56,102 nt of DNA, taken from the NCBI GenBank assembly GCA_017397655.1, contig JAFQIG010000044.1, forward strand, positions 1 through 56,102, written 5' to 3'. The stretch is from Clostridia bacterium. Its GTDB lineage: Bacteria; Bacillota; Clostridia; Oscillospirales; Acutalibacteraceae. The notes under the pieces were generated by a model. That model did no database searches. It was not told where the DNA came from and saw only the letters and a program-made list of their open reading frames with translations. Shown here in pieces: positions 27,211 to 35,680 of the stretch (positions within the stretch are counted from its first letter, which is position 1; every line of letters begins with the position of its first letter). A program made the position numbers and the translations under genes.

Positions 27211-30200
27211 TCAATACCAGATCCAACCGCCTAAAAGAATTATAATAATCCATTGCCACCAAGTATATTTTACCTTAACCTTGAAATCAGCTTTCAGCCC
27301 CTCATACTCAACGGTAATTGTCTTTTCTCCACGTGGTTTCGCCGAATATCCGGATGCTATCATTTTTGATGTATCCGTAACCGTCTGCTTTGTGCCGTCA
27401 GAATACGTAATTTCAAGCTCAATTCCGGTAAGGTCAACCGCTGTATCCAGTTTGTATGTATACTCCGTCTTGATTGGAAGCTTCGATACACTGAAAGACT
27501 TTATTGTTGTGAAGCGTGCAACAAGTGATACGTTATCTTTTGCTACAAAAGAGTAATTCTGTTCAGAGGAAACAAGCTCGCCCTTTTCGTTATACCAACC
27601 GATAAAGAGATTCAATCCGTTCGGTGTTGCATCAAGTGTTACGTAATCACCTTTTGTAACAGTCTGATCGCTTGAAGCAAATCCGTCACCCTCTGCAGAA
27701 ATCTTTATTTCAAGCGAGAGCAAATCTTCTTCGCCCAGCTTTTCCGTCGCTTCTATAGTTGTTCCTGACTCGTCTTTCAAAACATAGTCATCTATAGTGT
27801 AGTTTTCAGAAGATGTTTCGCTACTCATCGAAGTGCCTTTCACAACCTCAACATCAAAGTAGTTTATTCTTTCGGTCTCACCGCTGTCGGAATCAATGTT
27901 TCTGACAATATAATCCATCGTTCCGTCGTCGTTACCTGTCAGAACAATCTTGTAATCACCGTTTGACGGAAGCCAAAAGCTCTTTGAGTCGCCGTTAACA
28001 GTCATTACAACAGCATTTTCTTTTGCAGCTACAGTTTCATCAACAATATTGTTTTTGATTCTACCTACAAGCTCACCCGTCTCTTTGTCATAAATATCCA
28101 CATCGACAGGACAATTTACCGAGCCTTTGTAGCCTTTTCTATGCTGTTTTATCTGACTTTCTGTCATCGAAAGCATATATGCGCAGTAGGTTTGCATCTG
28201 GTGGGCATAATTAAACTTTGCGCCAAATCTTACACCATCTTCAAGAAACTTCTCTTCACTAATCGGAGCCTTCAACATAGCTTCCATATCCACATCAGGA
28301 TATGCAAAATAAATAATTATTTTACGATAAAAAACATTTCCGCTCGCTAATACTGTAAACATATCGCCGAATTTTTGATTCACCAAATATCCCAACAATG
28401 TGTTTTTAAAAAATGTAAAAGAATCCTTAAATATCATTACCGGTGCAGTCGGTATTATTGGATTCGGTATCATATAGTACAACTTTTCACCATTGTAAAA
28501 TTCATCTACATTTTCAATTACATTTCCCATGTCCTCAACAATATTATAGGTTGTTATTTCTCCTTTATTATAAGGGCCATACTCACCTCCGGTAAGCTGT
28601 TTGTATGCAGCTTGCATTTCTTTTAAGTAATTTTCATAATTTTTATCATTATAATTGCTCGGCAAAACATAAGTGGTGCCGTATCGTTTATAGTTCCATT
28701 TTGCGAGCATAACTTTTGTAACAAAATCTTCCGGATTTACAATATTAAACAATCTTTTATATGTACCTGACTCTGCCTTTCCATCTATTGCACTTCTCGG
28801 TGTAGCAAAAGCATAAGTAAATATGTTTTCTGCATGTGAAGCATATGCTTTTTCATCAATCAACTGTTTACCCAGCAAATTTGCTGCTGCCGCACCTCTG
28901 CTGTGACCGGTTATTATAAATTTAATGTTATCAGGATAGTTTCCGTCATACTTTCCGTCCATATAATTGAACAGCTTATCATACACATACTTCTTTGCAT
29001 CTTCAAAACCAACATGAATATTTCCTTCTCGTAATCCTTTTTTGCTCTCTTTTCCCCAGGGATCAAAATCAGAATACCATTGATCTTTATGCGAGCCTAT
29101 AAGACCGACAAAAATCACGTCAAACACTTCGTTGGTTTCTATATCCAATCCCTGTCGTGTTGCAATAAAATAGTTGACCTCGTCTCTTCCTGTATTCATA
29201 CCGATATCGACAAGCTCGAAGTCTACGCTTTTAAGTGCCTTTTTCAAATCCGTTTCTGTTGTTATTGAAACGTTTTTACCATAGCAACTATCGCTGTAGC
29301 CTATCATTGAAAACTGTGCGCAGAACTGTGCCAAGCCATGATTGTAGATTTCAGAATCCTTTGTGAGCCAACGCTGTTTAAATTTAATTGTTGTTGACCC
29401 CGGAACTACATCACCCTCAACGGCATCCTTAATACTGAATGATACATTGCTTTCTTTATCTGTCAAACCTGTTGTATCTGCTTTAACATAAGTATAATCG
29501 GATGCACACTCCATATTACCGATTCGTGAAAGCAAGTCTACATTACCGTAGATTTTTCCGTCAGCATAGATACCGTGTGTATAAAATTCCACACTATCCC
29601 CAATTTTCACTTCTGCATTGAATGTGCTTCCGTTAGAAGTGCTTTTGGGAGTGTAAACTATTTTATAATCCTCATTATAATTAGCATTCCATAAAGAAAC
29701 AGTTGCAGTATTTCCGTTTTTAGTGTAGCTTCCGTTTAATGCAGCAGTTATTTCATACAGCTCTGCATAAATGCCCGTTTGTTCTTTGCGGATGTCTTTT
29801 ATTACCTTTCCGTTGACAGTAACTGTCGGCAAGTCTTTTGACCATACCGCATAAAGAGTGCAATCCCTGTTATCTGTGTAGCTACTGCCGGGGTTATATT
29901 TTACAACCGATGATGTCGCACTAACACTCCATCCTGCAAAAACATAACCACTTTTTGTCGGAACCGCCGAGCTTAATTTAAGAGCAATGTTATACTGTTT
30001 GGTCTGGCTTGCAGGCGCACCGATGCCACCGTTTGCATTATATGAAACGGTGTAAGTTGCAGTATTCTTATAACCGCATAATTTACAGCTGTTGCTGTTT
30101 GTTGCATACGAATGATTCTCTAATTTCCGATTTTCTTCATCCGTTACGTGTTCTTTATAAAGTGTATCGCATACGGTACAGCGATGATTATAGTACCATA

Positions 30201-31764
30201 CTTTATAATGCTGTGTTTCGTTGTACTGTTCATATTCCTCGGTAGATGTTATTTCAAATTTGTCGGTATCGTATGTCTCGTGAGGACATTTAACATTTAT
30301 CATCGACGAGGTTGCCGATGCGGTGTTGCCGTCCTTATCCGTTACCGTTACCTTGAAATAGTATTCACCGACTTCAGTTGCCAAATAAGAATAACGTGTA
30401 ACACCGGCACTTGTCATAGAATCAAGCTGCTTGCCGTCTTCATCATATACTTTATATGCATACACATAATCGCCTGCACCGCCGACAGCCTTTGCCGTTG
30501 CACCGATATTTGTGTTGATGTTAGCAGTTGTTGTATCTGCTGTCAACGTAACGCTTAACTCCTGATTTTTCGTATATCCGCACTTTGTACAAGTGTTATT
30601 TGAGAAGCTGTGTTTTTGCTTAATTTCATCCCACATAACCTTTGTATCGACATCTATACCGCAATCATCACAAACCAGTTTATAGAAATGATTATAGTAA
30701 TGGTACGTCTCGTCAATACAGCTATATGTTTCGGTATAATATTCCTTGCTCTGCTCCTCATGCGGACAGGCCTTTGCATGCTTACAGTCCAAACATATAC
30801 CTGCGGCATTGTAGTCGTGATTTTCCTTTATCGTATCATGTCTGTATTCATACCGCAAGGTCGCACAACAAAGCGTGCAGTACTCATCATAATACGCACT
30901 TCTCTCGTGCTGTGTTTCAGAAATACTCTTATATGACAGCGTTTCGATTACTATCTTGTCATCTTTGTTGGTATGAGGACAAACCAGCTTGAATGACACA
31001 GCATCTCCGTATGATGTTCCTTCGCTATTCTTTGCATAAAACTTAAAATAATATGTATGAATCGCCAAGGGAGACAAATCAGTAACTTTCTTAGAAAATG
31101 TGCCCTTAATATCCCCTGTTTTATCAAGTTTAAAAACAGTACCTTTTGAAGTTGTAAGATTTGACTTTGATGTGCTTACAACAAATCCGCATTCCGTTAT
31201 ACTCTCGCCGCCGTTTTTCTCGATTGTTCCCGAAAGTGTTGCATAGGTTGCACCTATGCTTGATGCTTTGCCTGATGAAACTGTCGGTGCTTCCGACATA
31301 GTACGGATATATACGACACAACCGGGATCACCCTGAAGCTCCGTATTACCACTTGTGTCCGTAAATGCGCCAACCCACACCTTGTAGCAAGTTGCCGCAT
31401 TAATGCCACTCAATGAAGAAAGCTTAAAATACTTACTTGTCGTAAGCTTGCGATTTACCAAAACATTACTTGTTTCAACTCCACCTTTTGCCATCTCTCT
31501 GACAGTATATCTGAATGATTTTACTGAAGTGGTTGAGCACGTCCAACTTACTCTGTCAGAATCGATGTCCAGCCAAGTTGCATCATCATAAAAGTCATCA
31601 TCACCGGTTGTCATTGTGATCGCCGATGCAGCTGAGGCATTAATTGTAGACCAATTAAATTTTTCTAAACTCTCAACGCCAAGCATCTGAAATATAGGCA
31701 CTGAACCAAACAGCATAACCGCTACAAGTAATAACGATATTGATCTTTTAATAAAAGTTTTCAT
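27211..31764 (-). CDS. Giant secreted lipase-like surface protein with hydrophobic C-terminal tail
   Basis: 1517 aa from the ATG at 31764 (GAGGAG 5 nt upstream; an upstream in-frame start lacks a site). Order: signal peptide (about 1-40), fibronectin-like region, repeated CPH...CxxC...CxxC zinc-ribbon-like modules (about 250-400 and 480-560), a PKD-like segment, one B repeat (YTVSYNANGGIGAP...GYVFAGW), then an alpha/beta hydrolase domain with the class 3 lipase elbow ITGHSRGAA (Ser about 952), FATPRSA and NPEDFVT. It ends with another repeat of the GDGF...FIGWYNEKGE type, a Big_3-like domain (ELEITYSDGTKQTV) and the tail WWQWIIIILLGGWIWY at the very C-terminus, probably membrane-inserted. It may hydrolyse lipid or ester bonds at the cell surface or on other cells. 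The preceding membrane-protein gene ends 17 nt upstream, implying one operon. Substrate unknown. Confidence 0.8.
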   Translation of the reverse strand: MKTFIKRSISLLLVAVMLFGSVPIFQMLGVESLEKFNWSTINASAASAITMTTGDDDFYDDATWLDIDSDRVSWTCSTTSVKSFRYTVREMAKGGVETSNVLVNRKLTTSKYFKLSSLSGINAATCYKVWVGAFTDTSGNTELQGDPGCVVYIRTMSEAPTVSSGKASSIGATYATLSGTIEKNGGESITECGFVVSTSKSNLTTSKGTVFKLDKTGDIKGTFSKKVTDLSPLAIHTYYFKFYAKNSEGTSYGDAVSFKLVCPHTNKDDKIVIETLSYKSISETQHERSAYYDEYCTLCCATLRYEYRHDTIKENHDYNAAGICLDCKHAKACPHEEQSKEYYTETYSCIDETYHYYNHFYKLVCDDCGIDVDTKVMWDEIKQKHSFSNNTCTKCGYTKNQELSVTLTADTTTANINTNIGATAKAVGGAGDYVYAYKVYDEDGKQLDSMTSAGVTRYSYLATEVGEYYFKVTVTDKDGNTASATSSMINVKCPHETYDTDKFEITSTEEYEQYNETQHYKVWYYNHRCTVCDTLYKEHVTDEENRKLENHSYATNSNSCKLCGYKNTATYTVSYNANGGIGAPASQTKQYNIALKLSSAVPTKSGYVFAGWSVSATSSVVKYNPGSSYTDNRDCTLYAVWSKDLPTVTVNGKVIKDIRKEQTGIYAELYEITAALNGSYTKNGNTATVSLWNANYNEDYKIVYTPKSTSNGSTFNAEVKIGDSVEFYTHGIYADGKIYGNVDLLSRIGNMECASDYTYVKADTTGLTDKESNVSFSIKDAVEGDVVPGSTTIKFKQRWLTKDSEIYNHGLAQFCAQFSMIGYSDSCYGKNVSITTETDLKKALKSVDFELVDIGMNTGRDEVNYFIATRQGLDIETNEVFDVIFVGLIGSHKDQWYSDFDPWGKESKKGLREGNIHVGFEDAKKYVYDKLFNYMDGKYDGNYPDNIKFIITGHSRGAAAANLLGKQLIDEKAYASHAENIFTYAFATPRSAIDGKAESGTYKRLFNIVNPEDFVTKVMLAKWNYKRYGTTYVLPSNYNDKNYENYLKEMQAAYKQLTGGEYGPYNKGEITTYNIVEDMGNVIENVDEFYNGEKLYYMIPNPIIPTAPVMIFKDSFTFFKNTLLGYLVNQKFGDMFTVLASGNVFYRKIIIYFAYPDVDMEAMLKAPISEEKFLEDGVRFGAKFNYAHQMQTYCAYMLSMTESQIKQHRKGYKGSVNCPVDVDIYDKETGELVGRIKNNIVDETVAAKENAVVMTVNGDSKSFWLPSNGDYKIVLTGNDDGTMDYIVRNIDSDSGETERINYFDVEVVKGTSMSSETSSENYTIDDYVLKDESGTTIEATEKLGEEDLLSLEIKISAEGDGFASSDQTVTKGDYVTLDATPNGLNLFIGWYNEKGELVSSEQNYSFVAKDNVSLVARFTTIKSFSVSKLPIKTEYTYKLDTAVDLTGIELEITYSDGTKQTVTDTSKMIASGYSAKPRGEKTITVEYEGLKADFKVKVKYTWWQWIIIILLGGWIWY

Positions 31765-31781
31765 ATTTACTCCTCTTTCGG

Positions 31782-32387
31782 TTATTCCCAATAATTCATT
31801 TGTTGCTTTTTCTTTTGTGTCTGCTCGTAAACCTGCTTTTCTGTAGGAGTGTAGCCTCTGCTGTGATCAGTCTTGCCTGCATCAGGTGTACCGTGATTCT
31901 GATAATTGTATCTTACCGCATCTTCAATAACTACTCCCGGATCCGCAGGCTCATATGTTCTGTCACCATATCTTGCTTCGATAATTGACGAAAGCAAACG
32001 TCTGCCTTGAACGGCACAAATTATATCAACCACACAGAAAACCCATCCGATTACCCAAGCACATACAATACCTGCAATGAGGATTAATAAAGCAAATACA
32101 AACGCACCAACACCTCCACCTGTAAGCGCTGCAAAAAAACTTATGTTACGTCCTCTTGCAACGAACTTTCTCCATGCAAGCTTCAGCACTATAAATCCGA
32201 AAGAAAAACCGATAGTGTAAACCATTATTCCCAGCACAAACAAAAGAGTTCTTCCTACTCCCTCACCCTTGAATTCACCGGAAATCAACATAAAAAGAAA
32301 CACTAACAAACCGACTCCAATACCTTTAAGCAACTTAATCAGCCATTCTTCAAGTCTTTCGCCTCTGCGGTTTTTGTTCTTTGCCAT
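31782..32387 (-). CDS. Small multi-pass membrane protein, partner of the lipase-like gene
   Basis: 201 aa from the ATG at 32387 (AGAGGAG 9 nt upstream). No family recognised. A basic start (MAKNKNRRGERLEEW) is followed by hydrophobic segments at about 17-37 (GIGVGLLVFLFMLIS), 45-68 (LLFVLGIMVYTIGFSFGFIVLKL), 83-110 (two close helices) and 113-132 (WVIGWVFCVVDIICAV). The C-terminal 60 residues are polar and end in a Gln/Lys-rich stretch (TQKKKQQMNYWE). It is first in the operon, directly under the twin-operator promoter, with the lipase-like gene 17 nt downstream. It might export, anchor or give immunity to the lipase; nothing in the sequence decides between these. Confidence 0.7.
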   Translation of the reverse strand: MAKNKNRRGERLEEWLIKLLKGIGVGLLVFLFMLISGEFKGEGVGRTLLFVLGIMVYTIGFSFGFIVLKLAWRKFVARGRNISFFAALTGGGVGAFVFALLILIAGIVCAWVIGWVFCVVDIICAVQGRRLLSSIIEARYGDRTYEPADPGVVIEDAVRYNYQNHGTPDAGKTDHSRGYTPTEKQVYEQTQKKKQQMNYWE

Positions 32388-32427
32388 TTCAGTCTCTCCT
32401 CTTTCAAATATTAAATAATTAATTATA

Positions 32428-32450
32428 TTTTGTCTTATGACAGGACAAAA
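32428..32450. promoter_or_regulatory. XRE operator 1
   Basis: TTTTGTC (32428-32434), nine bases, GACAAAA (32444-32450). It matches operator 2 at 20 of 23 positions and lies 49 bp from it centre to centre, in the divergent region between the membrane-protein gene and the XRE gene. Confidence 0.65.
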
Positions 32451-32463
32451 TATTGACAAAAGT

Positions 32464-32492
32464 AGAATAACATTGTTTTTGTCCTATGTCAA
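32464..32492 (-). promoter_or_regulatory. Promoter of the membrane protein/lipase operon
   Basis: On the minus strand, TTGACA (32492-32487), a 17-nt spacer, TATTCT (32469-32464). The -35 box lies inside operator 2 and operator 1 lies just downstream of the start site, an arrangement suited to repression. For the plus-strand XRE gene only a TAGAAT (32463-32468) with a poor -35 is seen. Confidence 0.6.
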
Positions 32493-32499
32493 GACAAAA
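32477..32499. promoter_or_regulatory. XRE operator 2
   Basis: TTTTGTC (32477-32483), nine bases, GACAAAA (32493-32499). Second copy of the palindrome at 32428-32450, overlapping the -35 box of the lipase operon promoter and ending about 30 bp before the XRE start codon. Confidence 0.65.
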
Positions 32500-32530
32500 T
32501 TTCATTTTTGATTTTTTAAGGAGAAAAATG

Positions 32531-32794
32531 ATGGCACGAATAATTGATGGCGAAACAATGAATATGGTTGGTAAAAAGGTTAGATTTTTACGCAAAAACC
32601 GAAAAATGAGTCAGCAGCAAGTATCCGACAAGCTTGAAACAATGGCGATCTACATTTGCCGCGGCTCCATATCCAGAATTGAGGACGGTCAGCGTACTGT
32701 TTCGGACATAGAGCTGTTCGGCCTTTCTAAAGTTTTTAACGTATCTATTTCCGAGCTTTACAATGACGAATTCCAAGTCGATATTAATTTCTGA
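32531..32794 (+). CDS. XRE-family helix-turn-helix regulator
   Basis: 87 aa from the ATG at 32531 (AAGGAG 7 nt upstream; an adjacent ATG at 32528 is possible). A Cro/C1-type DNA-binding domain fills nearly the whole protein: KVRFLRKNRKMSQQQVSDKL (helix 1 to start of the HTH), RGSISRIEDGQRTVSDIEL (recognition helix region), then LSKVFNVSISELY. No effector domain. Divergent from the membrane protein/lipase operon with two matching palindromes between, so probably the repressor of that operon and of itself. Its 3' end precedes a separate consensus promoter for hemW. Confidence 0.85.
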   Translation: MARIIDGETMNMVGKKVRFLRKNRKMSQQQVSDKLETMAIYICRGSISRIEDGQRTVSDIELFGLSKVFNVSISELYNDEFQVDINF

Positions 32795-32798
32795 CCGC

Positions 32799-32827
32799 TT
32801 GACATTACATTTAAATACAAATATAAT
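32799..32827 (+). promoter_or_regulatory. Promoter of hemW
   Basis: TTGACA (32799-32804), 17-nt spacer, TATAAT (32822-32827). It starts 5 bp after the XRE stop codon and gives a leader of about 20 nt. Confidence 0.85.
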
Positions 32828-32855
32828 TTTTATTGACTTTGTGGGGGTGAAAGCG

Positions 32856-33944
32856 TTGCCTATCGGTCTTTATATTCATTTTCCGTTTTGTAAAAGCAAA
32901 TGTCCGTACTGCGATTTTTATTCATTATGCGGCAAAAACGATCTGATTGACCGCTACTGCGATGCTGTCATTGACCGTTTGAAAGCTTTTTCTGACATCC
33001 GGTTTGACACTGTTTACTTCGGAGGCGGTACTCCGTCGGTCATCGGTGCCGACAAGCTCTCAAAAATCGCTGAACACATTACATCTGATAATCCCGATAT
33101 TACGGAATTCACCGTTGAGTGCAACCCTTCAAGCATTACCGACGGTTTTTTTGACATTCTGCGTGAAGCAGGCGTCAACCGCATATCTATGGGTATGCAA
33201 TCTGCCGTTGACCGTGAACGCAAAAAGCTCGGCAGATCCGCTTCCTCTGATACTGTCTATAATCATATACAGGGTGCAAAGCGTGCAGGTATTGACAATA
33301 TCTCTCTCGATCTTATGCTCGGTATTCCCTATCAGACGCTCGACACACTTAAAACATCCGTTGAATTCTGCTCTCAGGTCGGGGCATCTCACATAAGCGC
33401 ATACCTTTTAAAAATAGAAGAAGGTACTCCGTTCTACTCAAAAAAAGATACACTCGCTCTTCCTGATGAAGATTACTGCTGTGATCTTTATCTTGAAGCC
33501 GTCTCTCAATTAAAAAAACACGGCTTTTTGCAGTATGAAATATCAAATTTTGCAAAAGATAACCGTGTCAGCCACCACAATCTTAAATACTGGAACTGCG
33601 ATGAATACATCGGCATCGGACCGTCGGCACATTCATTTTTTAACGGTAAACGATTCTTCTGTGACAGAGACATAAATGCCTTTTTAAACGGAGCTTCTCC
33701 CGTTGATGACGGTGACGGCGGCGACTTTGCGGAATATGCTATGCTTCGTCTGCGTCTTTGCGAAGGAATAACCGAAGTCGGCACTTATGAGCGTTTTTCT
33801 CACTCAATTCCAACCATTATGTATGAAAATGCAAAGCACATCCCAAAAAATCTGATCTGCGTAAAAAATGACGGAATTTCGCTGACTTGCGAAGGTTTTC
33901 TTCTTTCTAATCAAATTATCGGCGAATTACTCAATAACGTTTAA
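32856..33944 (+). CDS. hemW: Radical SAM protein HemW (heme chaperone-type, formerly HemN-like)
   Basis: 362 aa from the TTG at 32856, spaced 8 nt from GGGGG; a GTG at 32847 is the alternative. The opening IGLYIHFPFCKSKCPYCDFYS carries the CxxxCxxC cluster motif, followed by YFGGGTPS (SAM-binding), EFTVECNPSS, RISMGMQS, SLDLMLGIPYQTLD and ISAYLLKIEEGTPF. These are typical of the HemW/HemN group. It is shorter than true HemN (about 455 aa) and has only three cysteines plus Phe after the cluster, both typical of HemW, which inserts heme and does not oxidise coproporphyrinogen. In many Firmicutes hemW lies directly upstream of hrcA, as here. It has its own promoter; hrcA has a separate heat-shock promoter. 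Confidence 0.9.
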   Translation: MPIGLYIHFPFCKSKCPYCDFYSLCGKNDLIDRYCDAVIDRLKAFSDIRFDTVYFGGGTPSVIGADKLSKIAEHITSDNPDITEFTVECNPSSITDGFFDILREAGVNRISMGMQSAVDRERKKLGRSASSDTVYNHIQGAKRAGIDNISLDLMLGIPYQTLDTLKTSVEFCSQVGASHISAYLLKIEEGTPFYSKKDTLALPDEDYCCDLYLEAVSQLKKHGFLQYEISNFAKDNRVSHHNLKYWNCDEYIGIGPSAHSFFNGKRFFCDRDINAFLNGASPVDDGDGGDFAEYAMLRLRLCEGITEVGTYERFSHSIPTIMYENAKHIPKNLICVKNDGISLTCEGFLLSNQIIGELLNNV

Positions 33945-33975
33945 TATAATTTTACAAAGTATTAACAATTACATA

Positions 33976-34004
33976 TTGACAAAATCTTGTTTAAGATGTA
34001 TTAT
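33976..34004 (+). promoter_or_regulatory. Promoter of the hrcA-dnaK operon
   Basis: TTGACA (33976-33981), 17-nt spacer, TATTAT (33999-34004), immediately upstream of CIRCE. Confidence 0.85.
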
Positions 34005-34007
34005 ATT

Positions 34008-34048
34008 AGCAGAGTTAGCACTCTAAAGCCTTGAGTGCTAACTCTGCT
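34008..34048 (+). promoter_or_regulatory. CIRCE operator (HrcA binding site), extended
   Basis: Perfect CIRCE: TTAGCACTC (34015-34023), nine bases, GAGTGCTAA (34033-34041). The arms extend by AGCAGAG (34008-34014) and CTCTGCT (34042-34048) to a 16-bp inverted repeat. HrcA bound here blocks transcription until heat shock. Confidence 0.97.
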
Positions 34049-34072
34049 AAAAAACTAAAGGAGTGAATTCGG

Positions 34073-35095
34073 ATGCTCAGTGACAGAAAAGAAAAGATCC
34101 TTGCAGCAGTTGTTGAGCAGTATATCAAGTCCGGCGAGCCTGTCGGTTCAAAAAGCCTTCTTGAATCTCTTCCGATGAAGCTTTCCTCCGCTACTGTCAG
34201 AAACGAGATGGCAGAGCTTTCCTCAATGGGATATCTTTCACAGCCCCATACATCGGCAGGTCGTATCCCCTCTCACAGCGGTTATCGCTATTACATTGAC
34301 AATCTGATGGGCACGCGTGAGCTTGACGAACAGTCACGCAAAAAGATCGAATCCGCTATCGGATCAAACACCGATCCCGATAAGCTTCTTTCGACAGCAG
34401 GCGAGGTTCTGGCAGAGCTAACCAACTGTGCTACGTTGTCAACCACCCCTGCAGGAGAAACCACTCTCATCAAGCGAATCGAAATGGTTCCCGTCGGTAC
34501 ACGCACGGCAATGCTTGTTCTGCTGACGTCAACAGGAATTCTTAAAAGCAGAATCTGCCGTTCGGAATTCGAGTTAACCGTTCCTTTGCTTGAAAGCTTC
34601 TACAACATCACATCTTCACAGCTTGTCGGCAAACCGCTTTGCGATGTTAATATCGCAACAATGCAGACCCTTGCAGCTTCGGTCGGCGCAGACGCCTTTG
34701 CGATGCTTCCGTTCCTTGCAAGCATTGCAGACCTTGCAAAAGATGCTTCACAAGCGGATATTCTGCTTGAGGGTCAGACAAATCTGCTGAATTACCGTGA
34801 GCTTGAAGAAAATGCATACGAGTTAATGGAGTTTTTGAGAAAAGGCGAACCTTTGGGATCTCTTATCTCATCAAGCAAAAGCGATGTCAATGTTCTTATC
34901 GGTGAGGAAAACAAGTTCCGTCAGCTCCAGAACAGCAGCCTTATTCTTGCAAAATACAGCGTCGGTGGTCACGAAAGCGGTACAATCGGTGTTATCGGGC
35001 CAACAAGACTCGATTATGCTAAGCTCATTCCGAGCGTACGTTACCTTACCGATCTCGTAGGCAGACTTTTAACAAAAGCTATCGACGAAGAATAA
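34073..35095 (+). CDS. hrcA: Heat-inducible transcription repressor HrcA
   Basis: 340 aa; ATG at 34073 after AAAGGAG. It represses its own operon by binding CIRCE. N-terminal winged-helix (about 1-75: ILAAVVEQYIKSGEPVGSKS, SSATVRNEMAELSSMGYLSQPHTSAGRIPS, the HrcA signature), then the GAF-like dimerisation domain and the short HrcA insert. C-terminal GTIGVIGPTRLDYAKLIP is also diagnostic. Length is typical. First gene of hrcA-grpE-dnaK-dnaJ, 21 nt before grpE. The CIRCE sits in the leader 25-65 nt upstream of its start. Confidence 0.97.
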   Translation: MLSDRKEKILAAVVEQYIKSGEPVGSKSLLESLPMKLSSATVRNEMAELSSMGYLSQPHTSAGRIPSHSGYRYYIDNLMGTRELDEQSRKKIESAIGSNTDPDKLLSTAGEVLAELTNCATLSTTPAGETTLIKRIEMVPVGTRTAMLVLLTSTGILKSRICRSEFELTVPLLESFYNITSSQLVGKPLCDVNIATMQTLAASVGADAFAMLPFLASIADLAKDASQADILLEGQTNLLNYRELEENAYELMEFLRKGEPLGSLISSSKSDVNVLIGEENKFRQLQNSSLILAKYSVGGHESGTIGVIGPTRLDYAKLIPSVRYLTDLVGRLLTKAIDEE

Positions 35096-35116
35096 TAAGC
35101 AAAGGAAGAAATACAA

Positions 35117-35641
35117 GTGGCAAAAAAAGAAAAACAGACTAATCCCGAAGCAGTTGCCGAAGAAAAGGTTTCGGAAGAAACAGAAAACACAGAGATTTCC
35201 GAAACAGATGCTCTTCGCAATGAACTCTCGGAGGCTAATGACAAATTCCTTCGTCTTGCGGCGGAATATGACAATTACCGCAAGCGTACGGCAAAAGAAA
35301 AGGAGGATCTCAACGCTCTGTGCAAAAGCTCGGTTATCAAAGAGCTTCTTCCCGTTATCGATACTCTTGAGATCGCTCTTTCAAACACAGCAGACAACCT
35401 TGACGATTACAAAAAGGGCGTTGAAATGATCGGCAAGCAGTTTTACGATTCACTTGCAAAGCTTAAGGTAGAGAGCTTCGGCGAAGTCGGAGATACGTTC
35501 GATCCCAATATGCACAACGCTGTCATGCATATCGAGAATGAAGAGCTTGGCGAAAACGTTATTTCTCAGGTTTTCAGTAAAGGATACCGTTTCACCGACG
35601 AAAAGGTTATCCGCCCCGCAATGGTTCAGGTTGCAAATTAA
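35117..35641 (+). CDS. grpE: Nucleotide exchange factor GrpE
   Basis: 174 aa; GTG start at 35117 with AAAGGAAG upstream. It releases ADP from DnaK. An acidic disordered N-terminus (about 1-35, with many Glu) leads to the long coiled-coil helix (NELSEANDKFLRLAAEYDNYRKRTAKE, about 38-64) and the C-terminal beta-wing, with the family signature FDPNMHNAVMHIENEE and GYRFTDEKVIRPAMVQV. Length is normal. Lies between hrcA and dnaK, 39 nt before dnaK, in the CIRCE-controlled operon. Confidence 0.97.
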   Translation: MAKKEKQTNPEAVAEEKVSEETENTEISETDALRNELSEANDKFLRLAAEYDNYRKRTAKEKEDLNALCKSSVIKELLPVIDTLEIALSNTADNLDDYKKGVEMIGKQFYDSLAKLKVESFGEVGDTFDPNMHNAVMHIENEELGENVISQVFSKGYRFTDEKVIRPAMVQVAN

Positions 35642-35680
35642 TCAGTTAAAAATTATATTCATATATTTGGAGGATTTATT

